From NCBI GenBank assembly GCA_003696625.1, contig RFGR01000022.1:1-51372 (forward strand): a stretch of DNA of 51,372 nt, read 5' to 3'. Below, one piece after another: positions 31,650-39,649 of the stretch (positions are counted from its first letter, which is position 1; each line of letters opens with the position of its first letter). Made by a program: the position numbers and the translations under genes. Origin of the DNA: Planctomycetota bacterium. GTDB lineage: Bacteria; Planctomycetota; UBA1135. The notes under the pieces are model-generated. The model made no database searches. It had not been told where the DNA came from and saw nothing but the letters and a program-made list of their open reading frames with translations.

Positions 31650-34388
31650 CTACCCACCCGCCGCCCAGTCCGCCGGCGGTGTCCAGCCCGGCGGCGGGGA
31701 CGGGCCGCGGTCGCCGGCGTCGGCTGAGCCACCGCCGGCCGGCGCCCGCCGGCGCCAGGCGTCCACTGCGGCCGAGAGCTCGGCCAGGATGTCCGGCTCG
31801 TCGGCGGCGCGGTCGTGCTGCTCGCCGGGGTCGGCGGCCAGGTCGAAGAGCAGGTGGCGCTCGACCGAGCCGTCCAGGGCCTGGCGGCGGACGTACTTCC
31901 ACGGCCAGCGCACGGCGGCGTAGTTGCGCCAGTCCTGGGTGTGGGCGGCGCTGAAGAGGATCCGCGGCGGCGGCAGGCCGGCGAGCAGGTCGTGGCCGGG
32001 AAGCGGCGGCGCGGGCGCCATCCCCGCCGCCGCCAGCAGGGTGGGGGCGACGTCCAGCACCGACCGCCGTTCCGCCGCCACCGCGCCGGCGACCGCATGG
32101 CCGGGCCAGCGCAGCGCCGCCGGCACCCGCAGGGCGCCCTCGAAGGGGCTGCCCTTGCCGCCGCGGAAGGGGCCGTTGACCCCCGGCTCGTCGCGGGCGT
32201 TGCCATTGTCGGAGAGGAACAGCACGAGGGCCTTCTCCAGCCGGCCGGTCTCCTCGAGCGCGGCCAGGACGCGGCCGACCGCGTCGTCCAGCTCGGCCAC
32301 CATCGCCAGATAGGCGCGGCGGTCCGGGTCCGCCTCGGCGGCGAAGCGCTCGAGGGTGGCGCCGGGGGCCTGCAGCGGCAGGTGCGGGGCGGTGAAGGGC
32401 AGGTAGAGGAAGAGCGGCTGCTCGGACGGGCGGTTGCGGATCCAGCGCTCGGCTTCGGCCGCCAGCAGGCGGGTGGCGTAGCCGCGCACGACCACCGGCT
32501 CGCCGTCGCGCTGCCAGTCGTGGGCGCCGTCGCGCGAGCGGTGGCTGCGGTAGTCGACGTAGCCGTTCAGGCAGCCGTAGAAGCGGTCAAAGCCGCGCGC
32601 GTTCGGGTGCTGCTCCGGCCGGGCGTGGCCGAGGTGCCACTTGCCGATGCAGGCGGTGGCGTAGCCGGCGGCGCGCAGCCGCTCGGCCAGGGTCGGCACC
32701 CCGGGCGGCAGGCCGTCCTCGTCCCAGGGGCGGAGCGGCGAGGAGGCCAAGCCCAGCTCCATCGGATCCACCCCGGTGAGCAGCGCCGCCCGGGTCGGCG
32801 TGCACAGCGCCATGGCCTGGAAGTTCTCGAAGCGGACGCCCTCGGCGGCGATGCGGTCGATCGCGGGCGTCGCCGGGCCGCCGTGGAAGCCGACGTCCCC
32901 CCAGCCGAGGTCGTCGGCGACGATCAGGACCAGGTCCGGCCGCGCCGCCGGCGGCCGCGAGGCGTCGCCCCAGTCGCGCGGCGGCTCCCAGCCCGGCGGC
33001 GGGGCCGAGCGGATCTCGGGCGGCGGGCCGACGTCGAGGGCGGCGAAGCGCTCCAATTCGGCCGCCAGGCGGTCGCGGACGGCGGCCAAGGCGGGATCCG
33101 CCGCCGCGGCCGGGGCCAGGTTGGTCCGCTCGTGCGGGTCGGCGGCCAGGTCGAGCAGCCACTCCTCGGCCGGGCCGCGCGGCCGGCCGACCCCCTCGGC
33201 GTCCACCGCCAGCGGCACCCGCCGGACCAGCTTGTGGTCGCCGAGGACGACCGCGGTGGAGAGGAAGCGCTCGTCCAGGGCGCCGAAGAAGAGCGGCCGC
33301 GGCGGCAGCGAGCCGGCCGCCGGCGGTTGCCGCCAGCGGGCCCGGAGGTCCACCCCATCGGACCAATCCGCGGGCAGCGCCGCGCCGGCCGCGGCGGCCA
33401 GGGTCGGCAGCAGGTCGATCACCGCCGCCGGCTCGGGATCGTGCCCGCCGGCCGGGGTCACGCCCGGCCAGCGGACGATCGCCGGCACCCGGATGCCGCC
33501 CTCGAAGCAGGTGCCCTTGCCGCCGCGCCGGCCGCCGTTGCGCGCGCCTTCGCGCCGGGCGCCGCCGTTGTCGTTCAGGAACAGGACCAGCGTGTGGTCG
33601 GCCGCGCCGGCTCGTTCGAGCGCCGCCAGTACCCGGCCGAGGGCGCGGTCCATCGCGTCGACCATCCCCAGGTAGGCACGCCGGGCCGGATCCTTCTCGT
33701 CGGCGTGCGCCGCCTCGTCCGCCGGCGGCGCCTGCAAGGGGGTGTGCGGGGCGTTGAAGGCCAGGAGCAGGAAGAAGGGCGGCCGCTCGCCGCCGTCGGG
33801 CGGCGGGGCGGTCGCCGCGGCGATCCAGCGCTCGGCCTCGGCGGCGAGCAGGTCGGTGGCGTAGCCCTCCTCCTGCACCGTCACGCCGTTGCGCTGCCAG
33901 TCCGGCGCGTCGCCGCGGCGGTGGCTCCAGTAGTCCACCGCGCCCGTCAGCAGTCCATAGAAGTGGTCCACCCCGCGGCGGTTCGGGTGCTGGCCCGGGT
34001 CGCCGTGGCCGAGGTGCCACTTGCCGATCACCGCGGTGCGGTAGCCGGCCGAGTGCAGCACCTCGGGCAGGATCGGCACCTCGGCCGGCAGACCGCGGGT
34101 GTCCCACGGGCGGAGCGGCCGGTATTGCAGCCCGAAGCGGATCGGCCACCGGCCGGTCATCAGCGCCGCCCGGGTCGGCGTGCAGAGGGGCTGGACGTAG
34201 AAGCGGTCGAGCTGCAGTCCCTCGGCCGCCAGCCGGTCCAGGTTCGGGGTGTGGGCCGGTCCGCCGCGGAAGCCGGGGTCGCCGGCGCCGAGGTCGTCGC
34301 TCAGGACGACCAGGATGTCGGGCCGGTGCGGCGGCTCCTGGGCGCCGACGCAGCCGGCCAGGATCAGCGCGGCGAGGACTGCCCACAT
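31650..34388 (-). CDS. tandem two-domain arylsulfatase-like lipoprotein
   Basis: Two complete sulfatase domains are in one 912-residue protein. Each has the DDLG metal start, the LCTPTRAAL active-site motif whose Cys can become formylglycine, GKWHLGH, and a D-N near LSDNGNA or LNDNGGA. The first covers about 20-470 and the second about 483-895. The N-terminus carries a lipobox (LILAGC), so it should be a membrane-anchored lipoprotein. ATG 34388 fits this signal. Both active sites appear intact, so both halves may cleave sulfate esters; the substrate is unknown. A formylglycine-generating enzyme is not in the window. Confidence 0.93.
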   Translation of the reverse strand: MWAVLAALILAGCVGAQEPPHRPDILVVLSDDLGAGDPGFRGGPAHTPNLDRLAAEGLQLDRFYVQPLCTPTRAALMTGRWPIRFGLQYRPLRPWDTRGLPAEVPILPEVLHSAGYRTAVIGKWHLGHGDPGQHPNRRGVDHFYGLLTGAVDYWSHRRGDAPDWQRNGVTVQEEGYATDLLAAEAERWIAAATAPPPDGGERPPFFLLLAFNAPHTPLQAPPADEAAHADEKDPARRAYLGMVDAMDRALGRVLAALERAGAADHTLVLFLNDNGGARREGARNGGRRGGKGTCFEGGIRVPAIVRWPGVTPAGGHDPEPAAVIDLLPTLAAAAGAALPADWSDGVDLRARWRQPPAAGSLPPRPLFFGALDERFLSTAVVLGDHKLVRRVPLAVDAEGVGRPRGPAEEWLLDLAADPHERTNLAPAAAADPALAAVRDRLAAELERFAALDVGPPPEIRSAPPPGWEPPRDWGDASRPPAARPDLVLIVADDLGWGDVGFHGGPATPAIDRIAAEGVRFENFQAMALCTPTRAALLTGVDPMELGLASSPLRPWDEDGLPPGVPTLAERLRAAGYATACIGKWHLGHARPEQHPNARGFDRFYGCLNGYVDYRSHRSRDGAHDWQRDGEPVVVRGYATRLLAAEAERWIRNRPSEQPLFLYLPFTAPHLPLQAPGATLERFAAEADPDRRAYLAMVAELDDAVGRVLAALEETGRLEKALVLFLSDNGNARDEPGVNGPFRGGKGSPFEGALRVPAALRWPGHAVAGAVAAERRSVLDVAPTLLAAAGMAPAPPLPGHDLLAGLPPPRILFSAAHTQDWRNYAAVRWPWKYVRRQALDGSVERHLLFDLAADPGEQHDRAADEPDILAELSAAVDAWRRRAPAGGGSADAGDRGPSPPPGWTPPADWAAGG

Positions 34389-34403
34389 GGCCGGGAAAGC
34401 GGG

Positions 34404-34409
34404 ATGATA
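34404..34409 (-). promoter_or_regulatory. -10-like hexamer TATCAT before the tandem sulfatase
   Basis: TATCAT on the minus strand lies 15 bases before the sulfatase ATG, so the leader would be about 9 bases. The same DNA precedes the divergent lipoprotein gene. No -35 match is seen. Confidence 0.4.
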
Positions 34410-34439
34410 GGTTCCTCCGCCCGTCGCCGCCGGTCCGCC

Positions 34440-34994
34440 GTGCCCCGCCCCCGTCCGATTCGTCTTCTGTCTGTGTCGTTGCTCCTTGGCGCGGCTTGCT
34501 CGCCCACCGAGGAGCCGGCCGCGCCGACCAGTCCGCCGCCGCCGCTGCCCGAGCTGGGCGGCGAACAGGGGCTGCCGGCGGCGACCGTCGGCGGGCTGCG
34601 GCCGCCGCTGCCCGATGGAGTGCCGCGGATCGAGTACGAACTCCCGAGCGGCGCCAGGATCGTGCTGGCCGAGATCGCTGCGGCCCCGGCGCTGCCGGTC
34701 GACCGGCCCGGCTTCCACCTCCGTCTCGGAGCGGACGAGGAGCCCCGCCTGGCGGCGGTGGACTGGGGCGAGGGGCCGCCCCCGCCCGTCTTGGCGGCGC
34801 CCCCGGCCGCGGGCGAGGAGGACTTCCGCGCCGGCTGGCTGGCCCTCGGCCGGGTCGAGGCCGGCCGGGCGGCGGTCCTCTGGCTGGACGAGGGGATCAC
34901 CCTCGGCCAGGCCGAACCGGTGTTCGAGGTGCTCGTCCGGCGCGGCGTCCAAGTCCTTCTCTGGGGCTTCGCCGGGCCCGCCGACGGGAATTGA
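34440..34994 (+). CDS. small predicted lipoprotein, divergent to the sulfatase
   Basis: From GTG 34440 the protein has a short basic start, a hydrophobic stretch and the lipobox LGAAC, giving 184 residues. An in-frame ATG at 34404 would add 12 residues before the signal. The mature part is Pro-rich then globular, with a C-terminal end (LDEGITLGQAEPVFEVLVRRGV) vaguely like ExbD/TolR periplasmic domains, too weak to name. The oxidoreductase operon follows after 113 bases that contain no clear feature. Function unknown. Confidence 0.6.
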   Translation: MPRPRPIRLLSVSLLLGAACSPTEEPAAPTSPPPPLPELGGEQGLPAATVGGLRPPLPDGVPRIEYELPSGARIVLAEIAAAPALPVDRPGFHLRLGADEEPRLAAVDWGEGPPPPVLAAPPAAGEEDFRAGWLALGRVEAGRAAVLWLDEGITLGQAEPVFEVLVRRGVQVLLWGFAGPADGN

Positions 34995-35107
34995 GCACCT
35001 CGGAAAAGCGATTTCCTGCCCCGGCAGCCACCCGTTGCGTCGGGCCGGATCCGGGTTTATTTCCTCTCCACAGGGGCCGGAGTGCGCCCCGGCGGAGCAG
35101 TCCATTC

Positions 35108-37321
35108 ATGGAGATTCGACTACACGGACGGGGCGGACAGGGCGGCGTCACCTGCGCGAAGATTCTTGCCGCGATCTATGCCCGCGAAGGCAAGAGCGTG
35201 CAGACCTTCGGCGACTACGCCGGTGAACGGTCCGGCGCCCCGGTGCGGGCCTACACCCGGGTCGAGGACGGCCGGATCACGAACCGCAACAAGGTCTATC
35301 GCCCCGACCACCTGCTCGTGCTCGACCCGACCCTGCTCGGGGATGAGGTGGTGACCGGTCTGAAACCCGGCGGCACGCTTCTGATCAACTCGCCCGAGCC
35401 GCTGGAGACCCACCGGGCCCGCTTCGGCGCCTTCCGGGTGGCGGTGGTCGATGCCACCTCGATCGCCCGCGCCCACGGCATCGGCACCCGCTCGGTGGTG
35501 ATCGTGAACACCACCATCGCCGGCGCCTGGGCGAAGGTGATGAACGTGCCTCTGGACCGGGTCGAGGAGGTGTACCGCGACCTCGGCCTGCTCAGCAACT
35601 TCCCGGCCGCCCGGGACGCCTACGAGTCGGTCCGCTTCGACGGCGCGCCGAGGGCGGCGGACGCCACCGCGGCGGACGCCGCCGCGCCGCCGGCCGAGCT
35701 GCCGAAGGTCGAGCCGTTGGTCGAGCACCGGTCCAGTCCGCCGACACCGCTCAAGACCGGCTCCTGGCGCACGCAGACCCCGGTCTACACCGAGCATCTC
35801 GCTCCGTGCAGCGCTTGGTGCCCGGCCGGGAACGACGCCATCGGCTTCGTTCAGGCCCTGGCCCGCGAGGGCGAGGAGCAGGCGGCCGCGGTCCTGGGCG
35901 GCACCACCCCGCTGGCCGCGGTCTGCGGCCGGGTCTGCCCGGCGCCGTGCATGGAGGGCTGCAACCGGGCCGAGCTGGACGGCGCGGTGAACATCCGCGG
36001 CATCGAGCGCTGGATCGCCGACCACGTCCCGGTCGCCCGCCGCCGGCCGGCCGCCTGCGCCGACTCGAAACGGATCGCGATCGTCGGCAGCGGCCCGGCC
36101 GGGCTGAGCGCCGCCTACCAGCTCGCCCTGCTCGGCCACGCGGTCACGATTTTCGAGGGCGAGGATCAACTCGGCGGCGTGCTGCGGACCGGCATCCCTA
36201 CCTACCGCCTGCCGCGCGAGGTGCTCGACCGCGAAATCGACGCGATCCTGGCGCTCGGCGTCGAGGCACGCTGCGGCGAGTTCCTCTCGCGCGAACGCCT
36301 GGCGGCGCTGGCCGAGGAGTACGACGGCCTGATCCTGGCCACCGGTCTGCAGAAACTGCGCACCCTGGCGGTGCCCGGCGCCGATCTCGTCGGCATCGAG
36401 CAGGGCATCCGCTACCTGCACCGGGTGAACCTGGAGGGCGGAGCGCCGCTGTCGGGCGAGGTCTTCGTGCTCGGCGGCGGCAACACGGCCATGGACTGCG
36501 CCCGCTCGGCGCTGCGCAGCGGCGCCGACCGGGTGGTGGTCGCCTACCGGCGGACGCGCAAGGAAATGCCGGCCATCCGCGAGGAGATCGAGGAGGCCGA
36601 ACTCGAGGGGATCGAAATCGAGGAGCTGGTCGCGCCGGTCGCCTTTCACGGCGACGGCCGGGTGGCGGAGATCGAGTTCGCCGAGGTCGACCTCGGCGAA
36701 CCCGACGAGAGCGGCCGGCGCCGGCCGTTGATCTCGGAGCGGACCTTCCGCGTGCCCTGCGACCACGTCCTCCTCGCCCTCGGTCAGAGCGGCGACCTGT
36801 CGCTGCTGCCGGAGGGCTGGGAGCTGGCCGAGGACGGCCGCCTCGTCGCGCCGGACCGGGCACCGGTCGCCTACGCCGCCGGCGATCTCGCCACCGGCGA
36901 CGGCACCGTCACCCACGCGATCGGCAGCGGCCGCCGCGCCGCCGGCCTGCTGTTGCGCGCACTCGGCTTCGAGGCGGAGGTCTTCGAACGGCCGGACCGG
37001 AGCAAGGCGGTCCCGGTGACCGACATCCGCCTCGACCACTTCGGCCGCGCCGCCGCCGCCGCCGATCGCCACCTGCCGGTGCCCGAGCGCCTGAACGGCT
37101 TCGCCGAGGTCAACCGCGGCCTGGCCGACGGCCTCGAGGCGCACCGCTGCTTCTCCTGCGGCCACTGCACCGAGTGCGATACCTGCCTGGTGTACTGCCC
37201 GGAGGGGATCATCCGCCGCCGGACCGAACGCGGCTACGAAGTCGACTACAGCTACTGCAAGGGCTGCGGGATCTGCGTGACCGAATGCCCGCGCAGCGCG
37301 ATGGAGATGCAATCCTCATGA
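35108..37321 (+). CDS. 2-oxoacid:ferredoxin oxidoreductase gamma subunit fused to GltD-like and ferredoxin domains
   Basis: Three parts are fused in 737 residues. Residues 1-185 are the gamma subunit (LHGRGGQGGVTCAKIL). About 215-640 resemble the NADPH-dependent glutamate synthase small-chain family, with an Fe-S region (CSAWCPAG, CGRVCPAPCMEGCNR), FAD motif VGSGPAGLSAAY near 325 and NAD(P) motif VLGGGNTAMDCA near 453. The C-terminus carries two [4Fe-4S] motifs (CTECDTCLVYCPEG, CKGCGICVTECP), like the delta subunit. The fusion could pass electrons between NAD(P)H and the oxoacid enzyme. Start ATG 35108; its stop overlaps the alpha-subunit ATG. Confidence 0.92.
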   Translation: MEIRLHGRGGQGGVTCAKILAAIYAREGKSVQTFGDYAGERSGAPVRAYTRVEDGRITNRNKVYRPDHLLVLDPTLLGDEVVTGLKPGGTLLINSPEPLETHRARFGAFRVAVVDATSIARAHGIGTRSVVIVNTTIAGAWAKVMNVPLDRVEEVYRDLGLLSNFPAARDAYESVRFDGAPRAADATAADAAAPPAELPKVEPLVEHRSSPPTPLKTGSWRTQTPVYTEHLAPCSAWCPAGNDAIGFVQALAREGEEQAAAVLGGTTPLAAVCGRVCPAPCMEGCNRAELDGAVNIRGIERWIADHVPVARRRPAACADSKRIAIVGSGPAGLSAAYQLALLGHAVTIFEGEDQLGGVLRTGIPTYRLPREVLDREIDAILALGVEARCGEFLSRERLAALAEEYDGLILATGLQKLRTLAVPGADLVGIEQGIRYLHRVNLEGGAPLSGEVFVLGGGNTAMDCARSALRSGADRVVVAYRRTRKEMPAIREEIEEAELEGIEIEELVAPVAFHGDGRVAEIEFAEVDLGEPDESGRRRPLISERTFRVPCDHVLLALGQSGDLSLLPEGWELAEDGRLVAPDRAPVAYAAGDLATGDGTVTHAIGSGRRAAGLLLRALGFEAEVFERPDRSKAVPVTDIRLDHFGRAAAAADRHLPVPERLNGFAEVNRGLADGLEAHRCFSCGHCTECDTCLVYCPEGIIRRRTERGYEVDYSYCKGCGICVTECPRSAMEMQSS

Positions 37322-38475
37322 CCGTCGAACTCCTGAGCGCCAACCACGCCGCCGCCCGGGCCGCCGCTCTGGCCGGGCGCGCCAACCGCGCCGGCCGCGG
37401 TTTCGGCGGCGGCGTCTACCCGATCACCCCGCAGACCGAGTGCATCGAGCTGCTCTGCCGACAGGAGTTCGAGAAGGGCGAGATCGTCCGGGTCGAGTCC
37501 GAGCACTCGGCGATGGCGGTCTGCATGGGCGTGTCGCTCGGCGGCGCCCGCGCCTTTACCGCCTCGTCCTCGAACGGCCTGGCCTACATGGCCGAGAACG
37601 TGGTCTCGGCCGCGCTCTACCGGCTGCCGATCGTGATGATGGCGGTGAATCGCACCCTCGGGCCGCCGTGGAACATCTGGGTCGACCACGGCGACACCCT
37701 GATGCTGCGCGACGCCGGCTGGATCCAGTTCTACTGCGAGGACAACCAGGAGGTGGCCGACACCATCCTCCTCGCCTACCGCCTGGCCGAGGACGCACGT
37801 GTGTTGCTGCCGGTGATGGTCTGCCAGGACGCCTTCGTCCTCTCCCACACGATGATGCTGACCGACCTGCCGAGCCAGGAGGAGGTCGACGCCTTCCTGC
37901 CGCCGCTCGAACTGCCGCACGCGGTCGGCGGCAAGCCGGTGACGGTCGGCGGCCTCGACTTCCCGCACGAGACCGAGGTCCACCGGCGCGAGCACCACGA
38001 GGCGATGCTGCGGGTACCGGCGGTCTACGGCGAGATCCAGGACGAGTTCGAGCGGCGCTTCGGCCGCCGCCCGGCCGACCGGGTCGAGGCCTACCGGATG
38101 GACGACGCCGAGGCGGTGTTCGTCTCGATGGGCACCACCGCCAGCACCGCCAAGGCCGTGGTCGACGCCGCCCGCGAACGGGGCGTCAAGGCCGGCTCGC
38201 TGCGGGTGCGGATGTTCCGGCCCTTCCCGGAGGACCTCCTCGCCACCTGGCTGCGCGGGCGCGAGCGGGTCGCGGTGCTCGACCGCGACCTCTGCCCGGG
38301 CCTCGGCGGCGTCCTCTGGAGCGAGGTGCGCGGCGTCTGTCCCGGTTCCCTGGTCCAGAACTACATGCTCGGTCTCGGCGGCGGCGACATCCGCCCCGAG
38401 CACCTCGAGCAGGTGCTGGACGACCTGCTGGCGCGCGCCGCCGCCGGCGAACCCCGGATCGTGGAGGTGGGCTGA
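37318..38475 (+). CDS. 2-oxoacid:ferredoxin oxidoreductase alpha subunit
   Basis: The alpha subunit holds part of the thiamine diphosphate active site of pyruvate/2-oxoisovalerate ferredoxin oxidoreductases. It begins NHAAARAAALAG, then YPITPQTECIELL, the family signature. MVCQDAFVLSHTM and VSMGTTASTAKAVVDAARERGVKAG (domain II) follow. It has 385 residues, normal for the alpha of multi-subunit enzymes. ATG 37318 overlaps the upstream stop by ATGA. The sequence does not separate pyruvate from branched-chain or other oxoacid substrates. Confidence 0.94.
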   Translation: MTVELLSANHAAARAAALAGRANRAGRGFGGGVYPITPQTECIELLCRQEFEKGEIVRVESEHSAMAVCMGVSLGGARAFTASSSNGLAYMAENVVSAALYRLPIVMMAVNRTLGPPWNIWVDHGDTLMLRDAGWIQFYCEDNQEVADTILLAYRLAEDARVLLPVMVCQDAFVLSHTMMLTDLPSQEEVDAFLPPLELPHAVGGKPVTVGGLDFPHETEVHRREHHEAMLRVPAVYGEIQDEFERRFGRRPADRVEAYRMDDAEAVFVSMGTTASTAKAVVDAARERGVKAGSLRVRMFRPFPEDLLATWLRGRERVAVLDRDLCPGLGGVLWSEVRGVCPGSLVQNYMLGLGGGDIRPEHLEQVLDDLLARAAAGEPRIVEVG

Positions 38476-39383
38476 TGCGCTCCGAACCCCTGCTCTGCGG
38501 TTTGGCCCAGTCCGAGGACGATCGGCCGGAGCCGGTGCTGCGGGCCGGCAACACGAACTGCGGCGGCTGCGGCATGTCGATCGCGCTGAACATGTTCAGC
38601 CGGGCGATCGGCCGCCGCCGGGTGCAGATGGTCATCCCCGCCTGCTGCGGCATCGTCACCGCCGGCGCCTACCCGTTCTCGGCTTACGGCGCCCCGGTCG
38701 TCGCCTCGACCTTCGCCTCGGCCGCGGCGGTGGCGAGCGGCCTGGCCCGAGTGGCGAGGATGAACGGCGAGCCGACCCGGGTCGTGGCCTGGGCCGGCGA
38801 CGGCGGCACCTACGACATCGGCATGGCCACCGTCTCGGCCGCCGCCGAACGCAACGAGGACGTGCTCTTCGTCTGCTACGACAACGAGATCTACGGCAAC
38901 ACCGGCGGCCAGCGCTCCTCGGCCACTCCGGCCGGGGCCACCACCACGACCACCCCGCGCGGCAAGGAACTGGAGAAGAAGGACATCGTCGGCATCCTGG
39001 CCGCCCATCGCGTGCCCTACTGCGCCACCGTCTCCCTGGCGCACCCGGAGGACGCACTGCGCAAGTTCCAGTACGCCCTGGACGCGCCCGGCTTCCGCTT
39101 CCTGCACGTGCTCTCGCCCTGCCCGACCGGCTGGAAGTCCGAACCGGCCGAGGGCATCGAACTGGTGCGGCTGGCGATCAGGGCCGGGCTGTTCCCGGTC
39201 TACGAGGTCTTCGACGGCTTCCGTACTGTCATCAACGTCGAACCCGAGCTTTCGCCCACCGCCCTGGAGCGCTACTTCGCCCTCCAGGGCCGCTTCCGCA
39301 AGAACGCCGTCGACCTGGGGCGGATCCAGGAGATGATCGAGCGCAACTGGAAGCACCTGCGCGCCCGCGCGCGCGACGCCTGA
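38475..39383 (+). CDS. 2-oxoacid:ferredoxin oxidoreductase beta subunit
   Basis: The beta subunit binds thiamine diphosphate through GDGGTYDIGMATVSAAAERN and NEIYGNTGGQ, the GDG-to-N motif. Cys motifs include TNCGGCGMS near the N-terminus and IPACCGIV, in keeping with a [4Fe-4S] cluster near the active site. The length of 302 residues is typical. ATG 38475 overlaps the alpha stop (TGATG). It works with the alpha and fused gamma proteins; the three together make a complete enzyme. Confidence 0.95.
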   Translation: MRSEPLLCGLAQSEDDRPEPVLRAGNTNCGGCGMSIALNMFSRAIGRRRVQMVIPACCGIVTAGAYPFSAYGAPVVASTFASAAAVASGLARVARMNGEPTRVVAWAGDGGTYDIGMATVSAAAERNEDVLFVCYDNEIYGNTGGQRSSATPAGATTTTTPRGKELEKKDIVGILAAHRVPYCATVSLAHPEDALRKFQYALDAPGFRFLHVLSPCPTGWKSEPAEGIELVRLAIRAGLFPVYEVFDGFRTVINVEPELSPTALERYFALQGRFRKNAVDLGRIQEMIERNWKHLRARARDA

Positions 39384-39616
39384 TGGACCAAGAACCCAGA
39401 CCGCCCGAGGAGCCGGCCGAGCCGCCCACGAGGGTCTTCTGCCGCCGTACCGAGCAGGAACTGCCGGTGGACGAACACCGCCGTTGCCCGTACTGCTTCG
39501 GCCAGGAGAGCGAGATCGTCTCCGGTGAGCACAAGGCCTTCTGCGACTTCCGGCCCGGGGTGGACCCGATCCACTTCGGCTTTCCCGAGGACGCCGGCCG
39601 CGACCTGAAGGCCTAA
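39383..39616 (+). CDS. small zinc-ribbon-like protein following the oxidoreductase genes
   Basis: This 77-residue protein has Cys residues in FCRRTEQELPVDEHRRCPYCFG and later FCDF, a pattern compatible with a zinc ribbon, after a Pro/Glu-rich start. ATG 39383 overlaps the beta-subunit stop (TGATG), so it belongs to that operon. I recognise no family. It may be an accessory or assembly factor of the oxidoreductase, but that is inference from position only. A TAGAAC sequence before the next gene marks the likely operon end. Confidence 0.65.
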   Translation: MDQEPRPPEEPAEPPTRVFCRRTEQELPVDEHRRCPYCFGQESEIVSGEHKAFCDFRPGVDPIHFGFPEDAGRDLKA

Positions 39617-39636
39617 GCGCCGGCGGCCGACGGCGC

Positions 39637-39642
39637 TAGAAC
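39637..39642 (+). promoter_or_regulatory. -10-like hexamer TAGAAC placed for leaderless transcription of the aldehyde dehydrogenase
   Basis: TAGAAC ends 7 bases before the ATG at 39650. Transcription would begin about one base before the start codon. The hexamer lacks the final T of the consensus and no -35 is clear, so support comes mainly from the same spacing at other genes here. Confidence 0.4.
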
Positions 39643-39649
39643 GGGGGCC

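Noticed and set aside
31815-34994. Plus-strand ORF of 1059 aa opposite the sulfatase
   Set aside because: Only its last part (from about 34440) encodes a credible lipoprotein; the rest is antisense shadow.
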